DNA of 64,000 bases from Flavivirga amylovorans. GTDB taxonomy: Bacteria > Bacteroidota > Bacteroidia > Flavobacteriales > Flavobacteriaceae. The notes under the pieces were generated by a model, which saw only the letters and a program-made list of their open reading frames with translations, did not search any database and was not told the origin of the DNA. The stretch is from contig NZ_JAUOEM010000005.1 of NCBI RefSeq assembly GCF_030540875.1, forward strand, positions 1 to 64,000, in the 5' to 3' direction. The translations under genes were made by a program, and so were the position numbers. Positions 10,142 to 19,234 of the stretch are shown here, one piece after another. The stretch's first letter is position 1; the number at the start of each line of letters is the position of its first letter.

Positions 10142-10750
10142 TTACAACCCTTTTTGTTTGTTTATTTCATCTTGTAGCTGACGTCTTACTTTTTGTTCGC
10201 GTTCCAATGCTGTTTTACGATGTTCTTCAAATTCTTCTTCAATCTCAGCTAGTGCATGTTTAGCACCTTTAGTAATAGCATTACTATTTTTGAATTTATA
10301 AATAAAGAAAAGTAGAAGTGCTAATAAACCAGCAATAATACTCCACATAAGCACGTTATAACCAGTTTTACTCATTTGCATACCAAACAGCGCCATATTG
10401 TCTTTCTCTGTATTGGTTTTGTCTAAGTCGCTTTGTGTATTATTAAGATTTAATTTTAAATCCGAAATCTCTTTATCTTGTTTTTTAACAATAAGTCTGG
10501 TATCCACAAGATCTTTACGTACAGCTTTCAAAGAATCAAGTGTATGTGCTTTAAGTGTGTATAACCAATTTTTCTTTACAACCTTATAGTCTTGATATTT
10601 ATTAGACTTTCTTATTACAAATTCAAACTGACTATCTATTGTTCCGCTATTTAAAGAAAGATTGTCTGTTTCTTTTTTTATTTGAGAAAATGAGGCTGAT
10701 GAGAAAATAAAAAATACTACTATAAGAGAGACTTGCTTAAAGGAATTCAT
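10142..10750 (-). CDS. secreted/membrane-anchored coiled-coil protein
   Basis: 202 residues: a signal peptide (1-22, ending SSASFSQ), a polar region, a coiled coil (about 70-118, heptad-like DTRLIVKKQDKEISDLKLN), one transmembrane helix (about 132-152, VLMWSIIAGLLALLLFFIYKF) and a second charged helical segment (about 165-200). As I recall, relatives in Flavobacteriia often carry the label tRNA (guanine-N1)-methyltransferase, probably because they lie next to trmD; nothing in the sequence supports that activity. The N-terminal half is predicted to lie in the periplasm and the C-terminal helix in the cytoplasm. Function unknown. Confidence 0.75.
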   Translation of the reverse strand: MNSFKQVSLIVVFFIFSSASFSQIKKETDNLSLNSGTIDSQFEFVIRKSNKYQDYKVVKKNWLYTLKAHTLDSLKAVRKDLVDTRLIVKKQDKEISDLKLNLNNTQSDLDKTNTEKDNMALFGMQMSKTGYNVLMWSIIAGLLALLLFFIYKFKNSNAITKGAKHALAEIEEEFEEHRKTALEREQKVRRQLQDEINKQKGL

Positions 10751-10814
10751 TTACGATTGGTTTAAATAGTTTACGAAGTTATAAAATATTGTTTATATAC
10801 GGTTATAAATAAGT

Positions 10815-10838
10815 AAAAAGCCTCATTTAATGAGGCTA
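10815..10838 (-). terminator. terminator of the GAPDH gene
   Basis: An 8-bp perfect stem (agcctcat with atgaggct, 10819-10826 and 10830-10837) with a 3-nt loop and a T run on the minus strand, about 45 nt past the stop codon. Confidence 0.8.
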
Positions 10839-10880
10839 ATTTATATACGATTAAAAATTCAATTTAGATGCTCATTAATA

Positions 10881-12329
10881 TTAATAATATGTATAACGTC
10901 TTACTTTAGCAATATATTTTGCAAGTCTAATAACTTGGTGACTATATCCATACTCGTTATCATACCATATATACATTACAATATTTTTACCGTCTTTACG
11001 CACTATAGTGGCTTTACTATCGTAAATAGAAGGTGCTGAGCATCCAACAATATCACTAGATACTAACTCATCACTTAGTTCAAATTTAATTTGTTCTACT
11101 AAATCACCTTCTAAAGCATATTTCTTTAAAATAGTATTGACACTATTTAAGGTTGTCTTGGTTTTTAATTCTAAATTTAAAATTGCCAAAGATCCGTTAG
11201 GAACTGGTACACGAATAGCGTTTGATGTAAGTTTTCCTTCTAAACTAGGTAAAGCTTTAGCAACAGCGCTTCCTGCTCCAGTTTCTGTAATAACCATATT
11301 AAGACCTGCGGCACGTCCACGACGGTATTTGCTATGAAAATTATCTACTAAATTCTGATCGTTTGTATAGGCGTGAATTGTTTCTAAGTGACCAGATTTT
11401 ACACCAAATGAATCTTCGATGGCTTTTAAAACTGGTGTGATAGCATTTGTAGTACAAGATGCTGCAGAAAAAATATTAACTTTATCAGGGTTGTTTTCTG
11501 TATGGTTTACACCATAAACAATATTTGGGATTTCTTTTCCAGGAGCAGTTAGTAATACTTTATCAACTCCTTTAGATTTTAAATGCCTGCTTAAAGCTTT
11601 TTTATCTCTAAAAGCGCCAGTATTATCAATTACTAAAGCTCCTTTTATTTTGTACTTAGTATAATCAATATCTTCTGGAGCATTTGCAGAAATAATATTA
11701 ACAGTGGTTCCATTAATAATTAAAGCGCTGTTTTTTACATCAACAGAAACGGTTCCTGAAAAGTCACCATGTACAGAATCGTTACGCAATAAAGACGCTC
11801 GTTTTTCAAGTATTTTTTCATTAATCTCACCACGAGTTACGATGGCTCTTAATCGCAGTTGGCTTCCTTTGCCCGTACGTGTCATAAGTTCACGAGCGAC
11901 TAAACGTCCAATTCTACCAAAACCATAAAGAATAACATCTTTAGGAAGAATGTCTCCATTTTTACTAGCATCTTTTAATTTTCTAGCAACAAAAGCGGTC
12001 GCATTATTATGCTTGTTTTCCTCTAAATGAAATTCATAAGTAAGTTTTCCAATATCCAATTTAGCAGGAGGAACATCAAGCGTTTTAATAGCTTGTGCAA
12101 TTTCTACTGAATCAAAAATGGAGATAGGTTTTTGTACAAATTTACCAGCATATTCATGTAGGTTTAAAATTTGACTCACATTTCTATCGATAAGTTGATT
12201 TCTAAAAATTACTAGTTCTATGGACTTATCGTACCAAAGATCACTTATAATTTTAATAAATTCTACGGTAGCTCTTCGACGATCTGCTTGAAAGGCTAAC
12301 TCATTTTCATAAGCTTTGTTAAAAGACAT
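10881..12329 (-). CDS. gap: glyceraldehyde-3-phosphate dehydrogenase, N-terminally extended
   Basis: Oxidises and phosphorylates glyceraldehyde-3-phosphate using NAD(P)+. The catalytic half is standard: GFGRIGR nucleotide-binding loop (136-142), SAASCTTNAITPV with nucleophile Cys292, the catalytic His in LETIHAYTNDQ, RRGRAAGLNMVIT, and YDNEYGYSHQV at the C-terminus. At 482 residues it is about 140 longer than classical GAPDH, because of an N-terminal helical extension that members in Bacteroidota share. The extension's role is unknown. The cofactor preference and the glycolytic versus gluconeogenic role cannot be decided here. It has its own promoter and terminator. Confidence 0.95.
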   Translation of the reverse strand: MSFNKAYENELAFQADRRRATVEFIKIISDLWYDKSIELVIFRNQLIDRNVSQILNLHEYAGKFVQKPISIFDSVEIAQAIKTLDVPPAKLDIGKLTYEFHLEENKHNNATAFVARKLKDASKNGDILPKDVILYGFGRIGRLVARELMTRTGKGSQLRLRAIVTRGEINEKILEKRASLLRNDSVHGDFSGTVSVDVKNSALIINGTTVNIISANAPEDIDYTKYKIKGALVIDNTGAFRDKKALSRHLKSKGVDKVLLTAPGKEIPNIVYGVNHTENNPDKVNIFSAASCTTNAITPVLKAIEDSFGVKSGHLETIHAYTNDQNLVDNFHSKYRRGRAAGLNMVITETGAGSAVAKALPSLEGKLTSNAIRVPVPNGSLAILNLELKTKTTLNSVNTILKKYALEGDLVEQIKFELSDELVSSDIVGCSAPSIYDSKATIVRKDGKNIVMYIWYDNEYGYSHQVIRLAKYIAKVRRYTYY

Positions 12330-12356
12330 TGTAAAATAGTTTAGTTAAATTTTTGG

Positions 12357-12364
12357 CAAAAGTA
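12357..12364 (-). promoter_or_regulatory. -7 element upstream of the GAPDH gene
   Basis: Reads tacttttg on the minus strand, an exact TAnnTTTG, giving a 5' leader of roughly 20 nt. Confidence 0.5.
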
Positions 12365-12404
12365 TCATATTTCAAACGTTTTCGTAGCGTATTTTGATAA
12401 AAAA

Positions 12405-12443
12405 ATAACCCTTCAAAAAATCATTGTTTTTTTGAAGGGTTTA
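12405..12443 (-). terminator. terminator of the HtrA protease gene
   Basis: A 14-bp stem (aacccttcaaaaaa with its complement) around a short loop, followed by T7 on the minus strand, about 22 nt past the stop codon. Confidence 0.88.
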
Positions 12444-12464
12444 AATACCGAGGTAATACTTTAT

Positions 12465-13874
12465 TTATCTGAAGTTGTAGCGTTCTTTTTCCCCCTTAGA
12501 ATTTATAAGCTCAATTCTTAAGGATCCCAAAGATTTATCTTGTAAAGCGTTTTGCACATCGTCAACTGAGTTTACTTTTATATCATTAATAGATGTAATA
12601 ATAGAACCTTCACTTACACCATTATTCTTCCAATACTCAGCGTATTCTTGGTCAAGCTCAATTATTTTCACACCATTAGGTGTATTGAATTTCTTTAAAT
12701 CTTCTTGTTTAGCATTTTTTATACGCCCTACTAAAGGCATTTTGAATGTTTCATTCTTAATTAGAGTTACAGGAACTGTTCTTAACGTACCATTTCTTGA
12801 AAGTGTTAAGTTTACTACATCGTTAGCTCTTTTTGCACTAATATGACCAATTAAATCTGAAAACTTGGAAACTTTAACATTATCAATCTCTTTTATAATG
12901 TCTCCTTTTTTAACTCCGGATTTTTCAGCTCCAGAATCTTCAACAATACTACCTACATAAACACCTTGTGTATCATCAATACCTAATTGTTCAGCAAATT
13001 CACTATTTAAAGTGCGGCCACTTATACCTAAAATACCATTTTGCACATTTCCATACTCCATAATATCCTCAATAACTCTACGAGCAATATTACTTGGTAC
13101 GGCAAAGGAGTAACCAACATAAGAGCCAGTTTGTGAAGATATAGCAGTGTTAATACCAATAAGTTCGCCATTAGTATTAACTAGGGCACCACCGGAATTA
13201 CCAGGATTTACTGCAGCATCGGTTTGTAGAAACGATTGCGTATAACGTCCAGAAGGATCTAAATTTCTGGATTTCGCACTAATAATTCCAGCTGTAACCG
13301 TAGATGTTAAATTAAATGGATTCCCAACAGCTAGAACCCATTCACCAATTTTAACTTCATCCGAATCAGCAAATGTTACATAAGGTAAATCTTCATCTGT
13401 ATCAATTTTTAAAAGTGCTATATCTGTTTTTGGGTCTGTACCAACCAATTTGGCTTCATAAGTTTTATTATTATTCATTGTTACCGATAATTCATGTGCA
13501 TTTTTAATAACATGATTATTTGTTATAATATAACCGTTAGCATTGATTATAACACCAGAGCCTGTACCTAATTGAGGACGCTGGGAACGTCTGCCAAAAA
13601 ATAAATCCTCAAAAGTCATCTGTCCAGAGCTAATCGATACATTTTTTACGTGTACCACAGCATTAACTGTGTTTTCGGCAGCAGTTATAAAATCTGAATT
13701 TTCATAGGCTTTTAATGGGCTATTAATGTTTCCCGTTGGTAAAAAGGTAGGAATAGAGTCTGTAGCAGTTACTACTATATTTTTGTTTTCTTTTTCTAAA
13801 AATAGTTTATAAGCACCAAGGGTTAAAACACCTCCTAATGCAGAAACCAATACTAATGATAAAAACTTTTTCAT
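12465..13874 (-). CDS. Do/DegQ family periplasmic serine protease (HtrA)
   Basis: A periplasmic quality-control protease/chaperone. An N-terminal membrane helix or uncleaved signal (about 4-22) precedes a trypsin-like domain with the full triad: His121 in TNNHVI, Asp151 in KTDIALLKID and Ser227 in NPGNSGGAL. Two PDZ domains follow, one around residues 265-365 (NGILGISGRTL) and one around 375-460 (GVKIIELDQEYAEYW). The 469-residue length is typical of DegP/DegQ. It is divergently placed from dapF with about 150 nt between the starts. No sigma-32-like or CpxR-like site was recognised. Confidence 0.95.
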   Translation of the reverse strand: MKKFLSLVLVSALGGVLTLGAYKLFLEKENKNIVVTATDSIPTFLPTGNINSPLKAYENSDFITAAENTVNAVVHVKNVSISSGQMTFEDLFFGRRSQRPQLGTGSGVIINANGYIITNNHVIKNAHELSVTMNNNKTYEAKLVGTDPKTDIALLKIDTDEDLPYVTFADSDEVKIGEWVLAVGNPFNLTSTVTAGIISAKSRNLDPSGRYTQSFLQTDAAVNPGNSGGALVNTNGELIGINTAISSQTGSYVGYSFAVPSNIARRVIEDIMEYGNVQNGILGISGRTLNSEFAEQLGIDDTQGVYVGSIVEDSGAEKSGVKKGDIIKEIDNVKVSKFSDLIGHISAKRANDVVNLTLSRNGTLRTVPVTLIKNETFKMPLVGRIKNAKQEDLKKFNTPNGVKIIELDQEYAEYWKNNGVSEGSIITSINDIKVNSVDDVQNALQDKSLGSLRIELINSKGEKERYNFR

Positions 13875-14005
13875 AAATGTTAAATTTAATTACAATGTAT
13901 TAACGACTAAAATTAATTATTTATTGAATGGCTAATTTCGTTTTAACGATTTTTAACGCCTATTTTAACGACTATTTAACAATCAAAAATACCGTTTAAT
14001 ATTTA

Positions 14006-14013
14006 TATCTTTG
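14006..14013 (+). promoter_or_regulatory. -7 element of the dapF operon
   Basis: Reads tatctttg, an exact TAnnTTTG, with only 9 nt between it and the dapF ATG, so the leader should be very short or absent. No -33 TTG at the expected spacing. Confidence 0.55.
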
Positions 14014-14022
14014 TGCTTTATT

Positions 14023-14796
14023 ATGCAACAGACTTTTTATAAATATCAAGGAACAGGAAACGATTTTGTGATGATTGATAATCGTCAACAAACTTTCGAC
14101 AAAAATAATACCAAACTAGTAGCGACACTTTGTGACAGACGTTTTGGCATAGGAGCTGACGGACTTATTCTATTAGAAGACCATAGCGATTTAGACTTTA
14201 AAATGGTTTATTATAATGCCGATGGAAATGAAAGCTCTATGTGTGGTAATGGTGGACGTTGTTTAGTTGCATTTGCCAAACAGTTAGGAATTATAGAAAA
14301 CATGGCAGTTTTTGAAGCGATTGATGGATTACATCACGCCACTATAGATGGTGATATTGTAAAGCTTCAAATGGTAGATGTTGATAGAGTTGAAAAGCAT
14401 GAAAATCATGTCTTTTTAGATACAGGGTCGCCACATCACGTGCAATTTGAAAATAAAATAGATGCCTTTGATATTAAAACAGAAGGATCTAAAATTAGAT
14501 ATGGTGAACCATATAATGAAGCAGGTAGCAATGTGAATTTCGTAAAGAAAGTTAGTGATCAAATTTTTACAGTTAGAACTTATGAGCGAGGTGTAGAAGA
14601 TGAAACATTATCGTGTGGTACGGGTGCTACTGCCGTTGCTTTAGCAATGCATGCTATTTATGAAACAACAGATAACCTTATAACACTTCAAGTACCAGGA
14701 GGAGAGTTAAAAGTGTCTTTTGAAGTTGATAATGGACTCTATAAAAATGTATGGTTAATCGGGGCTGCTAAACTTGTTTTTAAAGGGACTATATGA
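14023..14796 (+). CDS. dapF: diaminopimelate epimerase
   Basis: Interconverts LL- and meso-diaminopimelate for lysine and peptidoglycan synthesis. Both catalytic cysteines are in place: ESSMCGNGGRC in the first half and ETLSCGTGATA in the second, and GTGNDFVMID marks the N-terminus. 257 residues is normal. The start was taken at 14023 (MQQTFYKYQGTGND); the open frame runs back to a TTG at 14011, but that lies within the promoter element. First gene of an operon with a GNAT (4-nt overlap), mltG and a DUF2279 gene. Confidence 0.96.
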   Translation: MQQTFYKYQGTGNDFVMIDNRQQTFDKNNTKLVATLCDRRFGIGADGLILLEDHSDLDFKMVYYNADGNESSMCGNGGRCLVAFAKQLGIIENMAVFEAIDGLHHATIDGDIVKLQMVDVDRVEKHENHVFLDTGSPHHVQFENKIDAFDIKTEGSKIRYGEPYNEAGSNVNFVKKVSDQIFTVRTYERGVEDETLSCGTGATAVALAMHAIYETTDNLITLQVPGGELKVSFEVDNGLYKNVWLIGAAKLVFKGTI

Positions 14797-15317
14797 TTAC
14801 TTTAAAAGGCGAAAATATATACTTACGCGCTTTAGAACCAGAAGATTTAGAATTTATTCATATTATTGAAAATGATGAGTCTATATGGGAAATAAGTAAT
14901 ACAATTACACCGTATTCTAAATATTTAATAAAACAGTATTTAGAACAAGCTCATAAAGATATTTTTGAAGTTAAACAATTACGTCTGGTTATTTCGAGTT
15001 ATAAAGAGGAGTCATTAGGAATGATTGATTTATTTGATTTTGATTTTAAAAACGGTAGAGCCGGCGTTGGTATTTTAGTTAAAGAGATAGGTGATAGAGG
15101 AAAAGGCTATGGTTATGAAGCTCTTAAACTATTAATAGATTATAGTTTTACACATTTAGGTTTACATCAGTTATATTGTAATATTTCTGAAGATAATGAA
15201 ACAAGTATAAAACTTTTTACAAATCAGGGATTTAAAAAAATAGGACTTAAAAAAGATTGGATTCATACCAATGGTTCTTATAAAAACGAATATTTATTTC
15301 AGCTTATAAATAATTAA
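14793..15317 (+). CDS. GNAT family N-acetyltransferase (RimJ/RimL-like)
   Basis: 174 residues beginning GENIYLRALEPEDLEFIHII, the usual N-terminus of the RimL-type GNAT subgroup, with an acetyl-CoA-binding loop EIGDRGKGYGYEALKLLIDY (about 100-119) and the SIKLFTNQGFKKIGLKKDW C-terminal motif. The substrate cannot be told: relatives modify ribosomal-protein N-termini, amino sugars or small molecules. It overlaps dapF by 4 nt (ATGA) and ends 1 nt before mltG, so it is translationally coupled. The neighbours suggest, but do not show, a cell-envelope substrate. Confidence 0.88.
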   Translation: MITLKGENIYLRALEPEDLEFIHIIENDESIWEISNTITPYSKYLIKQYLEQAHKDIFEVKQLRLVISSYKEESLGMIDLFDFDFKNGRAGVGILVKEIGDRGKGYGYEALKLLIDYSFTHLGLHQLYCNISEDNETSIKLFTNQGFKKIGLKKDWIHTNGSYKNEYLFQLINN

Positions 15318-15318
15318 C

Positions 15319-16362
15319 ATGTACATTAAAAAGATACTTATTACAATTGTTATTATTGGATTGGTAGTTGCTGCGTTTTTTGCAAATTTTGTATATAAAG
15401 CCATGCTAAAACCAAATACGAAGTTTAATAATGAAATGGCATACATCTTTATTCCTTCTAATGCAGTTTATGAAGATGTTAGAAACCAGTTAATACCCTT
15501 ATTGGATGATATAGATTCTTTTGATGATTTAGCAGAGCAAAAGAAATATACAGTTAATATTAAAGCTGGAAAATTTGCCATTAAAAATGGAATGAGTAAT
15601 AATGATATTATTAATTCTATTCGTAGCAAGAACATACCAATTAAAGTATCTTTTAATAATCAAGAAACTCTTGAAAAGTTAGCAGGGCGTATAGCAGTTC
15701 AAGTTGAAGCAGATAGTGTCTCTTTGTTAAATGCAATGAAAGACCAAACATTTTTAAAAGAAAACAATTTTAATGGAGCAACAGCTCTTGGGATGTACTT
15801 GCCTAATAGTTATGAGCTTTTCTGGAATACTTCTGCCGAATCATTTAGAAATCGTATGCTTAAAGAGTATAACCGTTTTTGGAATGATTCGAGAAAAAAT
15901 AAAGCAAAAGATATAGATTTGTCCCAAGATGAAGTAATTGCATTGGCTTCCATAGTCTATGAAGAGTCTAAACAGACTTCAGAACAGCCTAGGATAGCTG
16001 GTGTTTATGTTAATAGATTAAAAAGAGGAATACCGTTACAAGCAGACCCTACGCTTAAATTTGCGGCTTATAAATTGCCAAAATATAAGAATACTATTAT
16101 TAAACGTGTTTTAAATGTACATATGGAGATTGATTCTCCTTATAATACATATATGTATGCTGGGCTACCTCCAGGTTTAATTGCTATGCCTGATATTTCG
16201 GCAATTGATGCGGTTTTAAATCATGAAAAACATAAATACATATATTTCGCTGCAGATGCGAAACGTCTTGGTTTTCATAAATTTGCTAGAACTTTAGCAC
16301 AGCATAACGCGAATGCCAGAGAATATCACCGTTACTTATCATCTCAAGGCATTAATAAATAG
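15319..16362 (+). CDS. mltG: endolytic murein transglycosylase MltG
   Basis: An inner-membrane YceG-family enzyme that cuts nascent glycan strands and sets their length. One N-terminal transmembrane helix (about 5-26) anchors a periplasmic domain. The catalytic region contains LASIVYEESKQTSEQPRIAG, whose Glu is the family's catalytic residue, then VYVNRLKRGIPLQADPTL, and the SPYNTYMYAGLPPGLIAMP segment near the C-terminus. 347 residues is normal. It is third in the dapF operon; the DUF2279 gene begins on its last base. Confidence 0.95.
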   Translation: MYIKKILITIVIIGLVVAAFFANFVYKAMLKPNTKFNNEMAYIFIPSNAVYEDVRNQLIPLLDDIDSFDDLAEQKKYTVNIKAGKFAIKNGMSNNDIINSIRSKNIPIKVSFNNQETLEKLAGRIAVQVEADSVSLLNAMKDQTFLKENNFNGATALGMYLPNSYELFWNTSAESFRNRMLKEYNRFWNDSRKNKAKDIDLSQDEVIALASIVYEESKQTSEQPRIAGVYVNRLKRGIPLQADPTLKFAAYKLPKYKNTIIKRVLNVHMEIDSPYNTYMYAGLPPGLIAMPDISAIDAVLNHEKHKYIYFAADAKRLGFHKFARTLAQHNANAREYHRYLSSQGINK

Positions 16363-17273
16363 TGAAGCGTTTTATTATAAACCATATTCTGTTACTCACA
16401 TTATTGTCTTCGCTGTCTTATTCACAATCTAAGCTAGATAATTTTTTAACACCTAGTGACACACTTAATAAGCCCAGAAGAAACGCTGTTGTTATTTCAG
16501 AGGCTTCTATAGCGAGTTTAAGTTTATTAGGATTAAATCAACTTTGGTATGCTGATTTTGATCGTTCAAAGTTCCACACTGTTAACGATAATAATGAATG
16601 GCTTCAAATGGATAAAATTGGTCACGCTTTTACAGCCTATCAGATGGGAAGGCATGGCGCACAGTTATTAAATTGGAGCGGTGTAAGTAAAAAAGATCAG
16701 CTAATTTATGGGGCAACTTTAGGCTTTGGTTTTTTAACAGCTGTTGAAGTGTTAGATGGATATTCGCAAGAATGGGGTTTTTCATGGGGTGATATTGCGG
16801 CAAACGGAGCAGGAGCTGGTTTGTATATTGGACAAGAATTGCTGTGGAATGAGCAGAGAATTGCCTTAAAATATTCTTTTCATCAAACTAGGTATGCGAA
16901 ATTAAACCCAGAGAAGCTTGGCGAAAACTTTTTAGAAGAAATATTAAAAGACTATAACGGACAAACCTATTGGTTAAGTGCTAATCTACATTCTTTTTTT
17001 AAAGAAAGTAAAATCCCAAAATGGTTAAACCTGGCGGTAGGTTATGGAGCCGACGGGATGCTTTATGGGTCGAAAGATATTGACAATCAAGTGTTAACAA
17101 CTAATCATAGGGTGCGTCAATACTATTTAAGTTTTGATGTAAATTTGAATGCGATTAGGACAAATTCAAAATTTTTGAGAGCAGTTTTAGACGTTTTTAG
17201 TATGGTTAAGTTACCATTCCCTACATTAGAAATCAATAAAAATAAGTGTGTATTTCATCTATTCTACAACTAA
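16362..17273 (+). CDS. DUF2279 family exported protein
   Basis: 303 residues with an N-terminal signal (1-21, LLTLLSSLSYSQ). The DUF2279 core has several short hydrophobic segments and the motifs DKIGHAFTAYQMGRHGAQLL (about 86-105) and VEVLDGYSQEWGFSWGDIAAN (about 128-148). Function unknown; it probably lies in the cell envelope. The start is a GTG whose G is the last base of the mltG TAG stop. It is the last gene of the dapF-mltG operon. No transfer signs. Confidence 0.85.
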   Translation: MKRFIINHILLLTLLSSLSYSQSKLDNFLTPSDTLNKPRRNAVVISEASIASLSLLGLNQLWYADFDRSKFHTVNDNNEWLQMDKIGHAFTAYQMGRHGAQLLNWSGVSKKDQLIYGATLGFGFLTAVEVLDGYSQEWGFSWGDIAANGAGAGLYIGQELLWNEQRIALKYSFHQTRYAKLNPEKLGENFLEEILKDYNGQTYWLSANLHSFFKESKIPKWLNLAVGYGADGMLYGSKDIDNQVLTTNHRVRQYYLSFDVNLNAIRTNSKFLRAVLDVFSMVKLPFPTLEINKNKCVFHLFYN

Positions 17274-17318
17274 AAAATGCACATAATCGATTAATTTTGA
17301 AATAATTAAAAAAAAGCC

Positions 17319-17326
17319 TAATTTTG
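17319..17326 (+). promoter_or_regulatory. -33/-7 promoter of the lysozyme-like gene
   Basis: The -7 reads taattttg, an exact TAnnTTTG, and a TTG at 17297-17299 precedes it with a 19-nt spacer. This is one of the two best promoters in the window. The leader to the ATG at 17384 is about 50 nt. Confidence 0.65.
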
Positions 17327-17383
17327 CACGCTGAAATTTGAAGGGGTATTTTACATTAAAATACACTGAAAAAATTTAAAATT

Positions 17384-18034
17384 ATGGTAAAGAATATTGC
17401 AAGTTTTATTACCCTCGCACTTACAATATGTTTTATATTAAGTGTATCGTTTTCATCCGATGAAACGATTGATTTAAGTAAGTATTCTACAAAGGGATTA
17501 GACTTAAATTATACGGTACGTGATAATACAAGTAAAGACTTTAGTTTGTTAGCATCAAACGAATCGTTCTCTCCTTACTTAGGTAAGTCGTTTGTAGGAT
17601 TTAAAGAAGCCTTAGCTTTTAAAGAATCTGGAGGTGATTATTTTTCTGTGAACACATATGGTTACTTAGGCAAGTATCAGTTTGGGAAATCTACTTTAAG
17701 AATGATTGGAATTAAGAATTCCGATAAATTTTTAAAGAGTCCTAAGCTGCAAGAGCGAGCTTTTATTGCTAATGCTGAGCGTAATAAATGGATTTTAAGG
17801 CGTGATATTAAGAATTTTGTTGGAAAACGAATTAATGGTATTATAGTGACAGAATCTGGTATTCTAGCTGCAGCGCATTTAGCGGGTCCAGGAAATGTGA
17901 AGAAATATTTGAGAAGTTATGGTTTAGATAACTTTGCAGATGGTTATGGTACGACTGTGCATGAATACATGAAGCGTTTTTCTGGATATGATACTTCTTT
18001 TGTGAAGCCAAATAAAGAAGCAAAAGCTATTTAA
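17384..18034 (+). CDS. secreted lysozyme-like / transglycosylase-fold protein
   Basis: 216 residues. A signal peptide or N-terminal anchor (about 6-24) is followed by a linker and an alpha-helical lysozyme-like domain with FKEALAFKESGGDYFSVN (about 72-89), in which the Glu of KESGG matches the catalytic Glu of soluble lytic transglycosylases. YGYLGKYQFGKSTL and ILAAAHLAGPGNVKKYL follow and resemble the SLT/lysozyme substrate groove. It probably acts on peptidoglycan in the periplasm; the activity is inferred from the motif only. It has its own promoter and a terminator that lies inside the convergent gene's 3' end. Confidence 0.75.
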   Translation: MVKNIASFITLALTICFILSVSFSSDETIDLSKYSTKGLDLNYTVRDNTSKDFSLLASNESFSPYLGKSFVGFKEALAFKESGGDYFSVNTYGYLGKYQFGKSTLRMIGIKNSDKFLKSPKLQERAFIANAERNKWILRRDIKNFVGKRINGIIVTESGILAAAHLAGPGNVKKYLRSYGLDNFADGYGTTVHEYMKRFSGYDTSFVKPNKEAKAI

Positions 18035-18040
18035 TAAGTA

Positions 18041-18757
18041 TTAGCTTTTATGAATAATAAATATTGTAGGTCTCTTATGTAGGTCTACAATATTTTTTTT
18101 CCATTCATTTGCGGTTTGCGTTTTTATAAATTCTGTACTTAAGGTAATATCACATGCTACAGATATGTCTGTGTTTTTTTCTAACGTATGGCACAAGTCT
18201 TCTAGCATCTTATTGTTTCTGTATGGCGTTTCTATAAATAGTTGAGATTGATTATGCTCGAAAGAAAGTCTTTCTAATCGTTTAATCTCACTTTTTCGTT
18301 CACCTTTGTCAATAGGTAAATAACCATTAAAGGCAAAGCTTTGACCATTCATGCCAGAACTCATCATAGCCATTAAGATTGATGAAGGTCCAACCAGAGG
18401 TACTACTTTAATGTTTTTTTGATGTGCTAATTTTACAATGTCTGCACCGGGGTCTGCAATACCAGGGCACCCAGCTTCAGATAAAAGCCCAATATTAGTA
18501 CCGTTTAAGCAAGGAGATAAAAAACTAGGTAGTTCATTTGCATCTGTAAATTTGTTTAAATGAAACATATTTAAGGATGGTTGCGATTTATCAGGAGTTA
18601 TTTTTTTTATAAAGCGCCTAGCTGTCTTTTCATTTTCAACAATATAGGTGTCAATTTGTTTAATTAAATACTTGACTGATGCAGGTAAAACTTCTAAAGG
18701 ATCATTATCCCCTAAAGTTGTTGGGATTAAATATAATTTACCTTTAGCTGTGCTCAT
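18041..18757 (-). CDS. SAM-dependent methyltransferase, RsmI-like tetrapyrrole methylase fold
   Basis: 238 residues with the tetrapyrrole-methylase/RsmI landmarks: GKLYLIPTTLGDNDP (N-terminus), NIGLLSEAGCPGIADPGADIVKLAH (about 88-112), VVPLVGPSSILMAMMSSGMNG and FIETPYRNNKML. RsmI 2'-O-methylates C1402 of 16S rRNA. This protein is about 50 residues shorter than E. coli RsmI and belongs to a divergent branch, so the rRNA target is uncertain. It is followed by an LMW phosphatase and dnaA on the same strand, in the direction dnaA to this gene, with short gaps that suggest one operon. Confidence 0.82.
   Translation of the reverse strand: MSTAKGKLYLIPTTLGDNDPLEVLPASVKYLIKQIDTYIVENEKTARRFIKKITPDKSQPSLNMFHLNKFTDANELPSFLSPCLNGTNIGLLSEAGCPGIADPGADIVKLAHQKNIKVVPLVGPSSILMAMMSSGMNGQSFAFNGYLPIDKGERKSEIKRLERLSFEHNQSQLFIETPYRNNKMLEDLCHTLEKNTDISVACDITLSTEFIKTQTANEWKKNIVDLHKRPTIFIIHKS
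18059..18100 (+). terminator. terminator of the lysozyme-like gene, inside the convergent CDS
   Basis: An 11-bp perfect stem (18059-18069 with 18085-18095), a 15-nt loop and a T8 run on the plus strand, 24 nt after the stop at 18034. It overlaps the last codons of the opposite-strand methylase gene. Confidence 0.8.
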
Positions 18758-18769
18758 AAAAAATTTTAT

Positions 18770-19222
18770 TTAAGTCAGAGTTTTTTTTGCGATTATATCA
18801 CAAGCTTCATCTAGCATTTTGTATACATTTTCAAAACCATCTTCACCTCCGTAATAAGGATCTGGCACATCATAATTTTGATTTGGATATACTTCATTTA
18901 AAATGAATTTTACTTTCGCACGGTCTTCATCATTTCTAGCTAACGAAATAACATTTCTGAAGTTTGATTCATCCATCACATAAATTAAATCGAACAAATC
19001 AAAATCTGAAGTTTTAAATTGTCTGCCTTTTAAGTGAGAAATATCCAATCCGTATTTTCTAGCAACAGCAATAGAACGCTTGTCTGGAGAACTACCTGCA
19101 TGATAATTAGCCGTGCCAGCTGAGTCTATGTGAAAATCACTTGAAAGTTTAGATTTTAAAATACCTTCGGCTAAGGGAGAACGGCAAATGTTTCCCAAAC
19201 ATACCATCAGAATGTTAGTCAT
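18770..19222 (-). CDS. low molecular weight protein-tyrosine-phosphatase
   Basis: 150 residues. The P-loop CX5R is at residues 8-14 (CLGNICR, followed by SPLAEG) and the general-acid Asp lies in VPDPYYGG near residue 120, which is diagnostic of LMW-PTP. Substrates in Bacteroidota are unknown; homologues regulate tyrosine kinases of polysaccharide export, but none is encoded here. It is 12 nt downstream of dnaA and 12 nt upstream of the RsmI-like gene, consistent with cotranscription. Confidence 0.93.
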   Translation of the reverse strand: MTNILMVCLGNICRSPLAEGILKSKLSSDFHIDSAGTANYHAGSSPDKRSIAVARKYGLDISHLKGRQFKTSDFDLFDLIYVMDESNFRNVISLARNDEDRAKVKFILNEVYPNQNYDVPDPYYGGEDGFENVYKMLDEACDIIAKKTLT

Positions 19223-19234
19223 TGGATGTAAATT

